From: Bacteroidaceae bacterium
GTDB lineage: Bacteria > Bacteroidota > Bacteroidia > Bacteroidales > Bacteroidaceae
Reading direction: 5' to 3'
Length of the DNA: 64,000 nt
NCBI GenBank assembly: GCA_016302965.1
Contig: JAEDMP010000002.1
Coordinates: 15,839 to 79,838, forward strand
Each line of letters starts with the position of its first letter. The stretch's first letter is position 1. Shown one piece after another: positions 49,722-60,131 of the stretch. A model generated the notes under the pieces. It was not told the origin of the DNA, searched no databases, and saw only the letters and a program-made list of their open reading frames with translations. Both the position numbers and the translations under genes were made by a program.

Positions 49722-51170
49722 ATGAAACTGATTGAGTTACTCAATGATGTGAAGACCATCCTCGTTGAAGGGGATGTCGAAATGGAGGTAAAGGGTGTGG
49801 AGATAGACTCCCGCCAAGTGAAAGACGACTACCTCTTTGTGGCCATTCGTGGCACACAAGCCGATGGTCATCAATATATCGACAAGGCTGTGGCGCAGGG
49901 CGCCAAGGCTGTACTCTGCGAGCAGATGCCCGACCGGAAGGACGAGGGCGTGTGCTATGTGCAGGTAGCATCCACCGAGGAAGCCGTGGGGCCGGTGGCT
50001 ACTGCCTTCTATGGCAAACCGTCCGAACAACTGCAACTGGTGGGTGTCACGGGAACGAACGGCAAGACCACCATCGCCACCTTATTATATAATATGTTCC
50101 GCGCGATGGGGCACAAGTGCGGCCTGCTCTCCACCGTCTGCAACTATATCGACGGCGAGGCCATTCCCGCTGACCATACCACTCCCGGCCCCATTGAACT
50201 CAACCGCCTGCTGGCCCAAATGGTGGAGAAGGGCTGCGAATATGCCTTTATGGAGTGTTCCAGCCATGCCATCGCCCAGAAGCGCATCGGCGGACTGCAG
50301 TTTGCAGGAGGCATCTTCACCAACCTCACCCGCGACCATCTCGACTATCACAAGACCTTCGAGAACTATCGTGATGCCAAGAAGGCCTTTTTCGACCTGC
50401 TGCCCAAGAAAGCCTTTGCCATCACCAATGCCGACGACAAGAACGGGATGGTGATGGTGCAGAACACCAAGGCCACCGTCAAGACCTACTCCACCCGGAG
50501 CATGGCCGACTTCAAGGGCAAGATTATCGAGTGCCATTTCGAAGGCATGTATCTCGAGATTGACGGCCGTGAGGTAGGTGTGCAGTTCATCGGCAAGTTC
50601 AATGTCAGCAACCTGCTCGCCGTCTATGGGGCTGCCGTGATGCTGGGCAAGAAACCCGAGGATGTGCTGGTGGTGCTCAGCACGCTGAAGAGCGTCAGCG
50701 GACGTCTCGAGCCCATCCGCTCGCCCCAGGGCTTCACCGCCATCGTCGACTATGCCCACACCCCCGATGCCTTGGAGAATGTGCTCAATGCCATCCATGA
50801 GGTGCTCGACGGCAAGGGCCAGGTCATCACCGTCTGTGGCGCAGGCGGCAACCGCGACAAGGGCAAGCGTCCGCTGATGGCCCAGGAGGCTGTGCGCCAG
50901 AGCGACCGCGTGATCATCACCAGCGACAACCCCCGCTTCGAGGAGCCGCAGGACATCATCAACGACATGCTGGCCGGACTCAATGCCCAGCAGATGAAGA
51001 AGGTGGTGAGCATCGTCGACCGCCGCGAAGCCATCCGTACAGCCTGTCTGCTGGCTCGGAAGGGCGATGTAATCCTGATTGCCGGCAAGGGTCATGAGGA
51101 CTACCAGGAGGTGAAGGGTGTGAAGCACCATTTCGATGACAAGGAAGTAGTGAGAGCGTGTTTTGAATAA
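49722..51170 (+). CDS. murE: UDP-MurNAc-tripeptide ligase (meso-diaminopimelate-adding)
   Basis: Adds the third amino acid to UDP-MurNAc-dipeptide in the cytoplasm. The 482 residues have the P-loop GTNGKTT (111-117), the central Mur-ligase segment [14 protein letters not shown], and the DNPR motif (SDNPRFEEP, near 407) that marks meso-diaminopimelate specificity. The C-terminal GKGHEDYQ segment is present. It lies 14 nt after ftsI. Confidence 0.97.
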   Translation: MKLIELLNDVKTILVEGDVEMEVKGVEIDSRQVKDDYLFVAIRGTQADGHQYIDKAVAQGAKAVLCEQMPDRKDEGVCYVQVASTEEAVGPVATAFYGKPSEQLQLVGVTGTNGKTTIATLLYNMFRAMGHKCGLLSTVCNYIDGEAIPADHTTPGPIELNRLLAQMVEKGCEYAFMECSSHAIAQKRIGGLQFAGGIFTNLTRDHLDYHKTFENYRDAKKAFFDLLPKKAFAITNADDKNGMVMVQNTKATVKTYSTRSMADFKGKIIECHFEGMYLEIDGREVGVQFIGKFNVSNLLAVYGAAVMLGKKPEDVLVVLSTLKSVSGRLEPIRSPQGFTAIVDYAHTPDALENVLNAIHEVLDGKGQVITVCGAGGNRDKGKRPLMAQEAVRQSDRVIITSDNPRFEEPQDIINDMLAGLNAQQMKKVVSIVDRREAIRTACLLARKGDVILIAGKGHEDYQEVKGVKHHFDDKEVVRACFE

Positions 51171-51195
51171 TCAGAGACCATAGTCATCCAGCATT

Positions 51196-52470
51196 ATGTT
51201 ATATTATCTTTTCAGATTTCTCGACCAGTATGATATCCCCGGTTCACATATCTGGGCCTATATCTCGTTCCGGTCGCTGTTGACGCTCATCCTCTCGCTG
51301 GTCATCTCGGCGTGGTTTGGAGAGAAGTTCATCAAGTATATGCACCGCCGCAATATCTCGGAGGTGCAGCGCGACGCCTCCATCGATCCCTTCGGTGTGG
51401 AGAAGAAGGGCGTGCCCACCATGGGCGGCATCATCATCATCATGGCCATCCTGGTGCCCGTGCTGCTCTTGGGCAGAATGCGCAACATCTACCTCATCCT
51501 CATGATTGCCACTACCCTGTGGTTGGGCTTCCTCGGTTTTATGGACGACTACATCAAGATTTTCCGCAGAAACAAGGAGGGACTGAAGGGCAAGTACAAG
51601 ATTGTGGGCCAGGTGAGCATCGGCCTGATTGTGGGCTTGGTGCTCTATTTCAGTCCCGATGCGGTGATGCGGGAGAATGTGTCGCTGCAGAAGACCCCGG
51701 GGCAGGAAGTGGTGGTGAAACACAAGAGTGAGGCGGTGAAGAGCCTGAAGACCACCATCCCCTTCCTCAAGAACCACAACCTCGACTATCAGCAACTCAC
51801 CTCCTGCTTCGGCAAATACCAGCAGGCAGCTGGTTGGATTCTCTTCGTGCTGATGACCATCCTCGTGGTGACCGCTGTCTCCAACGGAGCCAACCTTAAC
51901 GACGGTATGGATGGCATGTGTGCCGGCAACTCCGCCATCATCGGTGTGGCGCTGGGCATACTGGCGTATGTGTCGAGCCATATCGAGTATGCGGCCTATC
52001 TGAACATCATGTATATTCCGGGCAGTGAGGAACTGGTGGTGTTCATCTGTGCCTTCGTGGGTGCCCTCATCGGATTCCTCTGGTACAATGCCTATCCCGC
52101 CCAGGTGTTCATGGGCGATACGGGATCGCTGACCATCGGCGGCATCATCGCCGTGTGTGCCATCATCATCCACAAGGAACTGCTGCTGCCCATCCTCTGC
52201 GGCATCTTCTTTGTGGAGAGCCTGAGTGTGATCATCCAGACCCAGTGGTTCAAACTGCAGAAACGTCGCGGCAAGCGGGTGCGCGTGTTCCGTGCCACCC
52301 CCATCCACGACAACTTCCGCAAACTCGACTCCCAACTCGATGCCACCAGCACCTATATCCTTAAGGGATGGCCCCATCGTCCCTTCCATGAGTCGAAGAT
52401 TACCGTCCGTTTCTGGATTACGACCATCATCCTGGCGGCCATCACCATCATTACCCTGAAAATCAGATAA
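51196..52470 (+). CDS. mraY: Phospho-MurNAc-pentapeptide transferase
   Basis: Integral membrane enzyme making lipid I on undecaprenyl phosphate. The 424 residues include VPTMGGIIIIMAIL (near 75), the acidic LGFLGFMDDYIKIF (DD near 117), the NLNDGMDGMCAGNSAI motif (near 235) and FMGDTGSLTIGG (near 305). Longer than the about 360 residues typical of Proteobacteria because of an extra-membrane insertion near residues 160-210 (rich in K, T and Q), a feature of Bacteroidota MraY. Confidence 0.97.
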   Translation: MLYYLFRFLDQYDIPGSHIWAYISFRSLLTLILSLVISAWFGEKFIKYMHRRNISEVQRDASIDPFGVEKKGVPTMGGIIIIMAILVPVLLLGRMRNIYLILMIATTLWLGFLGFMDDYIKIFRRNKEGLKGKYKIVGQVSIGLIVGLVLYFSPDAVMRENVSLQKTPGQEVVVKHKSEAVKSLKTTIPFLKNHNLDYQQLTSCFGKYQQAAGWILFVLMTILVVTAVSNGANLNDGMDGMCAGNSAIIGVALGILAYVSSHIEYAAYLNIMYIPGSEELVVFICAFVGALIGFLWYNAYPAQVFMGDTGSLTIGGIIAVCAIIIHKELLLPILCGIFFVESLSVIIQTQWFKLQKRRGKRVRVFRATPIHDNFRKLDSQLDATSTYILKGWPHRPFHESKITVRFWITTIILAAITIITLKIR

Positions 52471-52505
52471 CCCCCATCAGATTGCTAATCAGTTTACAAG
52501 AAACC

Positions 52506-53843
52506 ATGCAACAGAAAAGAATCGTCATATTGGGAGCCGGCGAGAGTGGTGCCGGCGCCGCTGTGCTGGCCCGCAAGGAGGGCTTCGATGTGTTTGTGTC
52601 AGACCTCTCGAAAATCAGCGACAAATACAAACAACTGCTCAACTCCCACCAGATAGAGTGGGAGGAAGGACAGCATACCGAGGAGAAGATACTCTCGGCC
52701 GACGAGGTCATCAAGAGCCCCGGCATACCCGACGCTGCCCCGATGATTGTAAAAATCAAGGAACGTGCCATCCCCATCATCAGCGAGATTGAGTTTGCCG
52801 CGCGCTACACCCACTCGAAGATGGTATGCATCACCGGCAGCAACGGCAAGACCACGACCACCTCGCTCATCTATCATCTCTTCAAGAAGGCTGGACTCGA
52901 TGTGGGACTGGCCGGCAATATCGGCAACTCGTTGGCCCTGCAGGTGGCTGAAGAGCCCCATGCCTGCTATGTCATCGAACTGAGCTCCTTCCAACTCGAC
53001 AACATGTATGAGTTCAAGGCCGATGTGGCAGTGCTGCTCAACATCACCCCCGACCATCTCGACCGTTACGACAACTGCATGCAGAACTATGTGGATTCCA
53101 AACTCCGCATCCTGCAGAACCAGACCGCCTCGGATGTCTTCATCTATTGGAATGACGACCCTATCATCCGTCGGGAACTGGGCAAATATGCGGTCAGTGC
53201 CCACTGCTGCCCCTTCAGCGACAAGCAGGAAGCGGGATGCGAGGGCTATCTCGCCGACGGACAGTATGTGCTGGAGTGGCCCTCACGCATGGTCATGCCC
53301 CAGGAGCAACTCGGACTTTCGGGCCGTCACAATATCTACAACAGTTTGGCTGCCGGGCTCGCCGCCCATGCCATGGGCATCAGCGACGAGGTCATCCGTG
53401 AGGGACTGCACGACTTCCCCGGTGTGGAGCACCGTCTGGAAAAGGTGGCCACCGTGCGTGGTGTCCACTATGTCAACGATTCGAAGGCCACCAACGTGGA
53501 TGCCTGCTACTATGCGCTGGAGAGCATGAAGACCAAGGTGGTGCTCATCGTGGGCGGCAAGGACAAGGGCAACGACTATGACCCCATCAAACCCTTGGTG
53601 GCAGAGAAATGCTCGGGCATCGTCTATCTCGGTGCCGACAATGCCAAACTCCATGCCAACTTCGACCAGATGGGCATTCCCGTGCGCGATACCCATTCGA
53701 TGAAGGAGTGTGTGGAGGCTTGTGCACAGCTCGCATCCGAGGGCGAGACCGTGTTGCTCAGCCCCTGCTGCGCCAGTTTCGATCTCTTCCGCAATATGGA
53801 AGACCGTGGCGAGCAGTTCAAGGAACTGGTAAGAGCCATGTAA
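52506..53843 (+). CDS. murD: UDP-MurNAc-L-alanine:D-glutamate ligase
   Basis: Adds D-glutamate to UDP-MurNAc-L-alanine. The 445 residues have a Rossmann start IVILGAGESGAGAAVLARK, P-loop GSNGKTTTTS (near 113), ELSSFQLDNM (near 160), NITPDHLDRY, and the HRLEKVATVRGVHYVNDSKATN segment (near 305). The frame is open from 52482, but the ATG at 52506 places the Rossmann strand correctly. Confidence 0.96.
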   Translation: MQQKRIVILGAGESGAGAAVLARKEGFDVFVSDLSKISDKYKQLLNSHQIEWEEGQHTEEKILSADEVIKSPGIPDAAPMIVKIKERAIPIISEIEFAARYTHSKMVCITGSNGKTTTTSLIYHLFKKAGLDVGLAGNIGNSLALQVAEEPHACYVIELSSFQLDNMYEFKADVAVLLNITPDHLDRYDNCMQNYVDSKLRILQNQTASDVFIYWNDDPIIRRELGKYAVSAHCCPFSDKQEAGCEGYLADGQYVLEWPSRMVMPQEQLGLSGRHNIYNSLAAGLAAHAMGISDEVIREGLHDFPGVEHRLEKVATVRGVHYVNDSKATNVDACYYALESMKTKVVLIVGGKDKGNDYDPIKPLVAEKCSGIVYLGADNAKLHANFDQMGIPVRDTHSMKECVEACAQLASEGETVLLSPCCASFDLFRNMEDRGEQFKELVRAM

Positions 53844-53874
53844 GTAGGTGGAATCAGCAAAACTCTATCAAAGC

Positions 53875-55146
53875 ATGAACAAGAAAATAGGCAATATATT
53901 CAAGGGCGACAAGGTCATCTGGATGGTGTTTTTCTTCCTCTGTATGATCAGCGTGGTGGAGGTGTTCAGCGCTTCCAGCGGATTGACGTACAAGAGCGGC
54001 AGTTTCATCATGCCTATGGTGAAACACTCGGGCATGCTGATTTTCGGTGTCTGCGTCACCGTTGCCATACTCAATGTCCCCTGCCGCTATTTCAAACTGC
54101 TGACCCCCTTCCTGCTCCTGTTCTCGGTCATCACCCTGCTGTGGGTGCTGGCGGCTGGACAGAACATCAACGGGGCGCAGCGCATGATACAGATACCCGG
54201 CTTCACCTTCCAGCCGTCGGAGATTGCCAAGGGAACGATGATCCTGGCGACGGCCCAAATCCTGAGTGCCATGCAACTGGAGAAGGGGGGTGCCGACAAG
54301 AACGCCTTCAAGTTTGTCATGTTTCTGGCGGTGCCCATCACTTTTTTCATCATGGTGGAGAACCTCTCTACGGCCGCCTTGCTCTTTTGCGTCATCATCA
54401 TGATGATGTTCATTGCGCGGGTGCCCTTGTCCCAGTTGGGCAAACTGTTCGGAGTGTTGGCCGCCGCTGGATTGCTGGTATTTGCCTTTGTCATGCTGGC
54501 TGGCCACGACCGCAGCAAGGAAAACCCGGAACTGACCAAGACCGAGGTGCTGGTGGAGAAGCCCAAGAAGAAAAACTTTGTGGAGAAAATGCTCCACCGA
54601 GCCGATACCTGGAAGTCGCGTATCGACAACTTCACCGACACCAAGATTGTGGCTCCCGAGGACTTTGACCTCGACAAGGATGCCCAAGAGGCACATGCCA
54701 ACATCGCCATTGTCTCGAGCAACTATATCGGCAAGGGACCCGGCAACTCCGTGGAGCGCGACTTCCTGGCTCAGGCCTTCTCCGACTTCATCTTTGCCAT
54801 CATCATCGAGGAGATGGGCATCTTCGGAGCCGCCTTCGTGGTACTGCTCTATATCATCCTGCTGTTCAGGGCCGCCCGTATCGCCAACCGCTGCGAGAAC
54901 AATTTCCCCGCCTTCCTCGTCATGGGGCTGGCCCTGCTGCTGGTCACCCAGGCCATGTTCAACATGATGGTGGCCGTGGGCATCGTGCCGATTACAGGTC
55001 AGCCGCTGCCCCTCATCAGCAAGGGCGGTACCTCGACCATCATCAACTGTGCCTATATCGGCATCATCCTCAGCGTGAGCCGTTCGGCCAAGATGAAGAA
55101 GGAGGAGGGTGAAACGGCGCCGGCCGTTGCGCTGCAGGAGGCATAG
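53875..55146 (+). CDS. ftsW: Septal peptidoglycan polymerase FtsW
   Basis: SEDS-family glycosyltransferase, partner of FtsI. The 423 residues have about ten membrane segments, with conserved GAQRMIQIPGFTFQPSEIAKG (near 100-120) and a late GNSVERDFLAQAFSDFIFAIIIEE and PLPLISKGGTSTIINC. A hydrophilic insert of about 60 residues (near 215-275, rich in Lys and Asp) precedes the GNS block. A GTG at 53848 opens the frame; the ATG at 53875 is preferred. Confidence 0.95.
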   Translation: MNKKIGNIFKGDKVIWMVFFFLCMISVVEVFSASSGLTYKSGSFIMPMVKHSGMLIFGVCVTVAILNVPCRYFKLLTPFLLLFSVITLLWVLAAGQNINGAQRMIQIPGFTFQPSEIAKGTMILATAQILSAMQLEKGGADKNAFKFVMFLAVPITFFIMVENLSTAALLFCVIIMMMFIARVPLSQLGKLFGVLAAAGLLVFAFVMLAGHDRSKENPELTKTEVLVEKPKKKNFVEKMLHRADTWKSRIDNFTDTKIVAPEDFDLDKDAQEAHANIAIVSSNYIGKGPGNSVERDFLAQAFSDFIFAIIIEEMGIFGAAFVVLLYIILLFRAARIANRCENNFPAFLVMGLALLLVTQAMFNMMVAVGIVPITGQPLPLISKGGTSTIINCAYIGIILSVSRSAKMKKEEGETAPAVALQEA

Positions 55147-55229
55147 GCCCGCATACTGCGCGAAAGCAAGAAAACAGCCTGTCAGAGAAAAAAACGATTA
55201 TAAAAGAGGTGAAACACAAATAATTTTTG

Positions 55230-55237
55230 TAATTTTG
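55230..55237 (+). promoter_or_regulatory. Internal promoter -7 element before murG
   Basis: TAATTTTG, an exact match, in the 136-nt gap between ftsW and murG, 45 nt before the start; no clean -33 box. This is the largest gap inside the cluster. Confidence 0.55.
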
Positions 55238-55282
55238 CCATTCATACATGAGGTGTAAACCCAATATCAGAAACGTCGCATT

Positions 55283-56392
55283 ATGGACAACGAAGTGAGA
55301 ATCATCATCAGCGGAGGTGGAACGGGAGGGCATATCTTCCCCGCCGTATCCATCGCCAATGCTATCAGGACCATCGAGCCTGAGGCAAAAATACTTTTTG
55401 TAGGAGCCCTCGGAAGAATGGAGATGCAGCGTGTGCCTGCTGCCGGCTACGAGATCAAGGGACTGCCCGTCCGTGGTCTCATCCGTCCGCTCTGGTCGCC
55501 CAGGAATATCGGTGTGGCCATCGACTATCTGAAAAGCAAGCGCATGGTGAGGAAGATTATTGCCGACTTCCAGCCCCAGGTGGCGGTGGGAGTGGGCGGC
55601 TATGCCAGTGCGGCTACGCTGGATGCGGCAGCCAGCATGGGCATCCCCTGTCTCATCCAGGAGCAGAACTCCTATGCCGGTGTCACCAACAAACATCTGG
55701 CCGAGAAGGCTTCGAAGATTTGCGTGGCCTATGATGGCATGGAGCGTTTCTTCCCTGCCGACAAGATTATCAAGACGGGCAACCCCGTGCGCCAGAACCT
55801 GTTGCAGACCACGATGAGCCGTGAAGAGGCTGTCAGCTCCTTCGGGCTCGACCCCTCGCGCAAGACCATCCTCCTGGTGGGCGGCAGTCTGGGAGCCCGG
55901 ACGGTCAACGAGAGTGTCCTGCAGCATCTTGACGAGGTGGAGAAGAGCGGCATGCAATTTATCTGGCAGACCGGCAAATACTATCACCAGCAGATACTCG
56001 ACGCGCTGGCCAAGCGTCCCGCACTGCCCAACCTGAAGGTGCTCGACTTCATCAGCGACATGGGGGCCGCCTACAAGGCTGCCGACCTGGTCATCAGCCG
56101 AGCCGGAGCCAGCAGCATCTCCGAGTTCTGCCTCATTGGCAAGCCTGTGATTCTGGTGCCCTCGCCCAATGTGGCCGAAGACCACCAGACCAAAAACGCC
56201 ATGGCATTGGTGGACAAGGATGCCGCCCTCTATGTGCGTGATGCCGATGCACCCGCCACACTGCTCCCGCTGGCGATGAAGACCGTGGCCGACGAGGCCC
56301 GTCTGCAGGCACTCAGCCAGCATATCCTCCAGCTGGGTCTGCCCGATTCGGCTGATGTCATCGCAAGGGAGGTCATGAAACTTAGAAAATAA
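55283..56392 (+). CDS. murG: UDP-GlcNAc:lipid I GlcNAc transferase
   Basis: Peripheral inner-membrane GT28 enzyme making lipid II. The 369 residues begin with the glycine-rich loop SGGGTGGHIFPAVSIANAI, then VGVGGYASAATLDAA (near 95), PCLIQEQNSYAGVTNKHLAEKA (near 120), and SRAGASSISEFCLIGKPVILVPSP (near 272). It is probably served by its own promoter as well as by read-through. Confidence 0.97.
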   Translation: MDNEVRIIISGGGTGGHIFPAVSIANAIRTIEPEAKILFVGALGRMEMQRVPAAGYEIKGLPVRGLIRPLWSPRNIGVAIDYLKSKRMVRKIIADFQPQVAVGVGGYASAATLDAAASMGIPCLIQEQNSYAGVTNKHLAEKASKICVAYDGMERFFPADKIIKTGNPVRQNLLQTTMSREEAVSSFGLDPSRKTILLVGGSLGARTVNESVLQHLDEVEKSGMQFIWQTGKYYHQQILDALAKRPALPNLKVLDFISDMGAAYKAADLVISRAGASSISEFCLIGKPVILVPSPNVAEDHQTKNAMALVDKDAALYVRDADAPATLLPLAMKTVADEARLQALSQHILQLGLPDSADVIAREVMKLRK

Positions 56393-56418
56393 TCAATTAT
56401 TGTCAGAGAAAGAACATA

Positions 56419-57813
56419 ATGGAACTGAAAGATATCAAAGCGGTCTATTTCGTAGGTGCCGGAGGCATTGGCATGAGTGCCATCGCCCGCTATTTCCTGC
56501 GCAAGGGATATGTGGTGGCAGGCTATGACAAGACCCCTTCAGACCTCACCCGACAACTCGAACGTGAGGGTATGCTCATCCACTACGAGGAGAATGTAGC
56601 GGAAATCCCCCACGTGTGCAAGAACAAAGACCACTGTCTCGTGGTCTATACCCCGGCCATCCCCGCCGACCACCAGGAACTGGTCTTCTTCCGCCAGGAG
56701 GGATTCGAGATACAGAAGCGCGCCCAGGTGCTGGGCTCGCTCACCCGTGCCCACAAGGGACTCTGCGTGGCAGGCACCCATGGCAAGACCACCACATCCA
56801 CCATGTGCGCCCATATCATGCACCAGAGTGCCATCGACTGCAACGCCTTCCTCGGAGGCATCTCCAAAAACTATGCCACCAACTATATTCTCAGCGGTAG
56901 TGACTATGTGGTGATAGAAGCCGACGAGTTCGACCGCTCTTTCCATTGGTTGACTCCCTGGGTGAGTGTCATCACCTCGACCGATGCCGACCATCTCGAC
57001 ATCTACGGAACCAAGGAGGCTTACCTCGAAAGTTTCGCCCACTACTCCTCGCTCATCCAGCCCGAGGGTGCGCTCATCATCCACCGCGACCTGGAGATGC
57101 AGCCCCGCCTGCAACCGGGCGTGCGCTGCTATGACTACGCGTTCAGCGAGGGTGACTTCCATGCCGAGAACATCGTGATAGAGAATGGCGAGATTACCTT
57201 CGACTTCATCTCGCCCATCGAGTCGGTGACCCATGTGCAACTCGGACAGCCCGTACCCATCAATATCGAGAACGGGGTGGCTGCCATGGCCATGGCCCAG
57301 CTCTGCGGCTGCACGGCCGAGGAACTGCGTTATGGCATGAAGACCTACAAGGGGGTTGACCGTCGTTTCGACTTCAAGATCAAGACCTCTCAAATCGTGT
57401 TGCTCAGCGACTATGCCCACCATCCCAAGGAAATCTACCAGAGCGCCAAGAGCATCCGGGAACTGTACCGTGACCGTCATATCACGGCCATCTTCCAGCC
57501 CCATCTCTACACCCGCACCCGCGACTTCTACCAGGAGTTTGCCGACAGTCTCAGCCTGCTCGACGAGGTGGTGCTCTGCGATATCTATCCCGCCCGCGAA
57601 CAACCCATTCCCGGCGTGACCTCGCAGCTCATCTACGACCGTCTGCAGCCCGGTGTGGAGAAAACGATGATCCGCAAGGAGGACGTGCTCGACTATGTGC
57701 GCAACCACTCCTTTGACGTACTTGTGGTGTTGGGAGCCGGCGACCTCGACAATATGGTGCCCGAGATGACCCGCATATTGAAGGCGAGACTGCCGGAGGA
57801 ACTCCGTGCGTGA
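56419..57813 (+). CDS. murC: UDP-MurNAc:L-alanine ligase
   Basis: First amino-acid ligase of the pentapeptide stem. The 464 residues: VYFVGAGGIGMSAIARYF start, P-loop GTHGKTTTSTM (near 116), YVVIEADEFDRSFHWLTPWVSVITSTDADHLD (near 155-190), DYAHHPKEI (near 332), and the C-terminal VVLGAGDLDNM. It lies 26 nt after murG. No ddl gene follows, unlike E. coli. Confidence 0.97.
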   Translation: MELKDIKAVYFVGAGGIGMSAIARYFLRKGYVVAGYDKTPSDLTRQLEREGMLIHYEENVAEIPHVCKNKDHCLVVYTPAIPADHQELVFFRQEGFEIQKRAQVLGSLTRAHKGLCVAGTHGKTTTSTMCAHIMHQSAIDCNAFLGGISKNYATNYILSGSDYVVIEADEFDRSFHWLTPWVSVITSTDADHLDIYGTKEAYLESFAHYSSLIQPEGALIIHRDLEMQPRLQPGVRCYDYAFSEGDFHAENIVIENGEITFDFISPIESVTHVQLGQPVPINIENGVAAMAMAQLCGCTAEELRYGMKTYKGVDRRFDFKIKTSQIVLLSDYAHHPKEIYQSAKSIRELYRDRHITAIFQPHLYTRTRDFYQEFADSLSLLDEVVLCDIYPAREQPIPGVTSQLIYDRLQPGVEKTMIRKEDVLDYVRNHSFDVLVVLGAGDLDNMVPEMTRILKARLPEELRA

Positions 57814-57848
57814 GAAGCAATAAACCAACCCCGTTTGACTGAATAACG

Positions 57849-58610
57849 ATGACCGTAAAATTCAATTGGAAGCAAGCACTTGTGATTACCATCGATGTGG
57901 TGGTGGCCGGCTATCTGCTGATGGCGATGATGTCGTTCAACAAGCCGATGGCCCACCATGATGTGTGTACCCAGGTGAAGATAGACATTGGAGAGAATGT
58001 AGCCCAGGGCTTCCTCAATGTGGACGAGATCAAGCAGATGCTCCAACGGCAGCAACTCTACCCCTTGGCCCAGAAGATGGATGCCATTGATGTGAGGGCC
58101 ATCGAGGAATCCCTGTGCCGTAGTCCCTACATCACCGAGGCTCAATGCTATAAGACGCACGACGGCCATGTCTGCATCTCGCTTTCGCAGCGCATGCCGG
58201 TCATCAGGGTCAAGGCCGACAACGGCGACGACTATTTTGTCGACAGCCAGGGAGGCATCATGGAACATGCCAAATACCGTGGCGACCTGATTATAGCCAC
58301 GGGCCCCATCACGCGCCAGTTTGCCAAACAGACGCTGACACGTATTGGCAACCATATCGTGAGCAACCGCTTCTGGAAGCATCAGATTGTGCAGATCAAT
58401 GTGCTCGCAGACGGTTCGGTGGAAATCGTGCCCCGAGTGGGTGACCATGTGGTGTATCTCGGCCTGCCCGTGCATGTGGACAAGAAGCTTGAGCGACTCA
58501 AGCTGTTCTACCAGTATGGACTCAGCAAGGCGGGATGGAACAAATACTCCTATATCAATCTGGAGTTTGACAACCAGATTATCTGTAAAAAAAGAAAAGT
58601 AAAACAATAA
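57849..58610 (+). CDS. ftsQ: Cell division protein FtsQ
   Basis: Bitopic division protein; 253 residues with a short cytoplasmic tail, one membrane span (ALVITIDVVVAGYLLMAMMSF, about 11-31), then a POTRA-like part (VKIDIGENVAQGFLNVDEIKQMLQ) and a periplasmic beta domain with SPYITEAQCYKTHDGHVCISLSQRMPVIRVKADNG. It is identified by topology, domain order and position between murC and ftsA. Confidence 0.92.
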   Translation: MTVKFNWKQALVITIDVVVAGYLLMAMMSFNKPMAHHDVCTQVKIDIGENVAQGFLNVDEIKQMLQRQQLYPLAQKMDAIDVRAIEESLCRSPYITEAQCYKTHDGHVCISLSQRMPVIRVKADNGDDYFVDSQGGIMEHAKYRGDLIIATGPITRQFAKQTLTRIGNHIVSNRFWKHQIVQINVLADGSVEIVPRVGDHVVYLGLPVHVDKKLERLKLFYQYGLSKAGWNKYSYINLEFDNQIICKKRKVKQ

Positions 58611-58629
58611 TAATGCTCAATATAAGAAG

Positions 58630-60072
58630 ATGGCAGCAAAGGACTTTATCGTAGCAATCGAACTCGGTTCATCCAAAATGACCGGTATCGCGGGACAGAA
58701 GAATCTCGACGGCAGCATCAATGTGCTGGCCATGGTTCACGAGGACTCTTCCTCATTCATCCATAAGGGTGTGGTTTACAACATCGACAAGACGGCACAA
58801 TGCATCAATTTGCTTGTGACCAAGCTGGCGCATATCCTGCAGACCCAAATCACCCAGGTGTATGTGGGGGTAGGGGGACAGTCTATCCGCAGCATCCGTA
58901 ATGTCATCACCAAGAATCTGCCCGTGGAGACCAAGGTGAGTCAGGAGATGGTTATCGAACTGATGGATGCCAACCGCAATATGACCTACCCCGACCAGGA
59001 GATTCTGGATGCCGCTGTCCAGGAATACAAGGTGGACAACCTGCTCCAGCTCGACCCCGTGGGTGTGCAATGCAAGAAGCTGGAGGGCAACTTCCTCAAT
59101 ATCCTGCAGCGCAAGACCTTCTACAATAATCTCAACAAGTGCTTCCAGGCCGCCAATATCAATATCGCAGAGATGTATCTCGCCCCGCTGGCATTGGCTG
59201 ATGCCGTGCTGTCCGAGGCAGAGAAACGCTCGGGATGTGCCCTGATTGACCTGGGTGCCGACACCACTACCATCTCCGTTTACAGCAAGAATATCTTGCG
59301 CCACTTGTCGGTGGTGCCTCTCGGAAGCAACAGCGTCACCAAGGACATCGCCTCGCTCAAGATGGAAGAGAGTGAAGCCGAAAAGATGAAACTCAAGTAC
59401 GGCAGTGCCTATACGGAGACCTCTGAGATTGACAATTCACTCATGCTCCCTATCGATACAGACAGGAAGGTGGAAAGCAAGAAGTTTGTGGAGATTGTGG
59501 AGAGTCGACTCGAGGAAATCATCGAGAATGCCTGGTATCAGGTGCCTCAGGAGTATGCCGACAAGCTGCTCGGCGGTATCATCCTCACGGGTGGCGGCTC
59601 GCGCATGAAGAATATCGAGAAGGCTTTTGCCAACCACACCCATATCGAAAAAATCAGAGTGGCCAAATTTGTCAATGCCACGGTCAACAGCAACAACAGC
59701 GAGATCAATGCCAAGAATGGTACGCTCAACACAGTCCTCGGCTTGCTCATCAAGGGTGACGTCAGCTGTGCAGGCGATGAACTGCAAGAGGGCCTCTTTG
59801 CCGATATGCAGCCTACGGCATCCGCCGAACCCAGAACGCGGGCGCGCCAGGCCACCCAGACTCCTACCGGTGTGGTGCGTACCGAAGCCGAGAAACAGCA
59901 GGCAGAGGAGGAGCAGCGAAAGAAACAGGAGGAGGAAGAACGCCTGAACAGGGAAAAAGCCGAAGAGGAGGCGCGTATCGCGGCTGAGAAGAAGAAGGAG
60001 AACAGTATCTGGCGCAGGATTTCGCGCGGCACCAAGAAGTTTGTGGAGCGCATTGTCTCCGATGAGGAGTAA
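58630..60072 (+). CDS. ftsA: Cell division protein FtsA
   Basis: Actin-like protein that anchors FtsZ to the membrane. The 480 residues start with the phosphate-1 loop IVAIELGSSKMTGIAG; the SHS2-type subdomain includes VGVGGQSIRSIRNV. LIDLGADTTTISVY (near 205) and ILTGGGSRMKNIEKAF (near 318) are the further nucleotide-binding blocks. After about residue 400 the C terminus is extended by a Glu/Lys/Arg-rich helix (about 420-460), ending in an amphipathic membrane helix NSIWRRISRGTKKFVERIV. This extension is longer than in E. coli. Confidence 0.95.
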   Translation: MAAKDFIVAIELGSSKMTGIAGQKNLDGSINVLAMVHEDSSSFIHKGVVYNIDKTAQCINLLVTKLAHILQTQITQVYVGVGGQSIRSIRNVITKNLPVETKVSQEMVIELMDANRNMTYPDQEILDAAVQEYKVDNLLQLDPVGVQCKKLEGNFLNILQRKTFYNNLNKCFQAANINIAEMYLAPLALADAVLSEAEKRSGCALIDLGADTTTISVYSKNILRHLSVVPLGSNSVTKDIASLKMEESEAEKMKLKYGSAYTETSEIDNSLMLPIDTDRKVESKKFVEIVESRLEEIIENAWYQVPQEYADKLLGGIILTGGGSRMKNIEKAFANHTHIEKIRVAKFVNATVNSNNSEINAKNGTLNTVLGLLIKGDVSCAGDELQEGLFADMQPTASAEPRTRARQATQTPTGVVRTEAEKQQAEEEQRKKQEEEERLNREKAEEEARIAAEKKKENSIWRRISRGTKKFVERIVSDEE

Positions 60073-60131
60073 GAGCCCCCTGGTTTATTTTCATCATCAT
60101 ATCTCAATTCTGTAATCATTAATCAAGCATC

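Noticed and set aside
51244..52389. 381-codon minus-strand frame
   Set aside because: Antisense to mraY; the product is His/Asp/Glu-rich and unlike any family.
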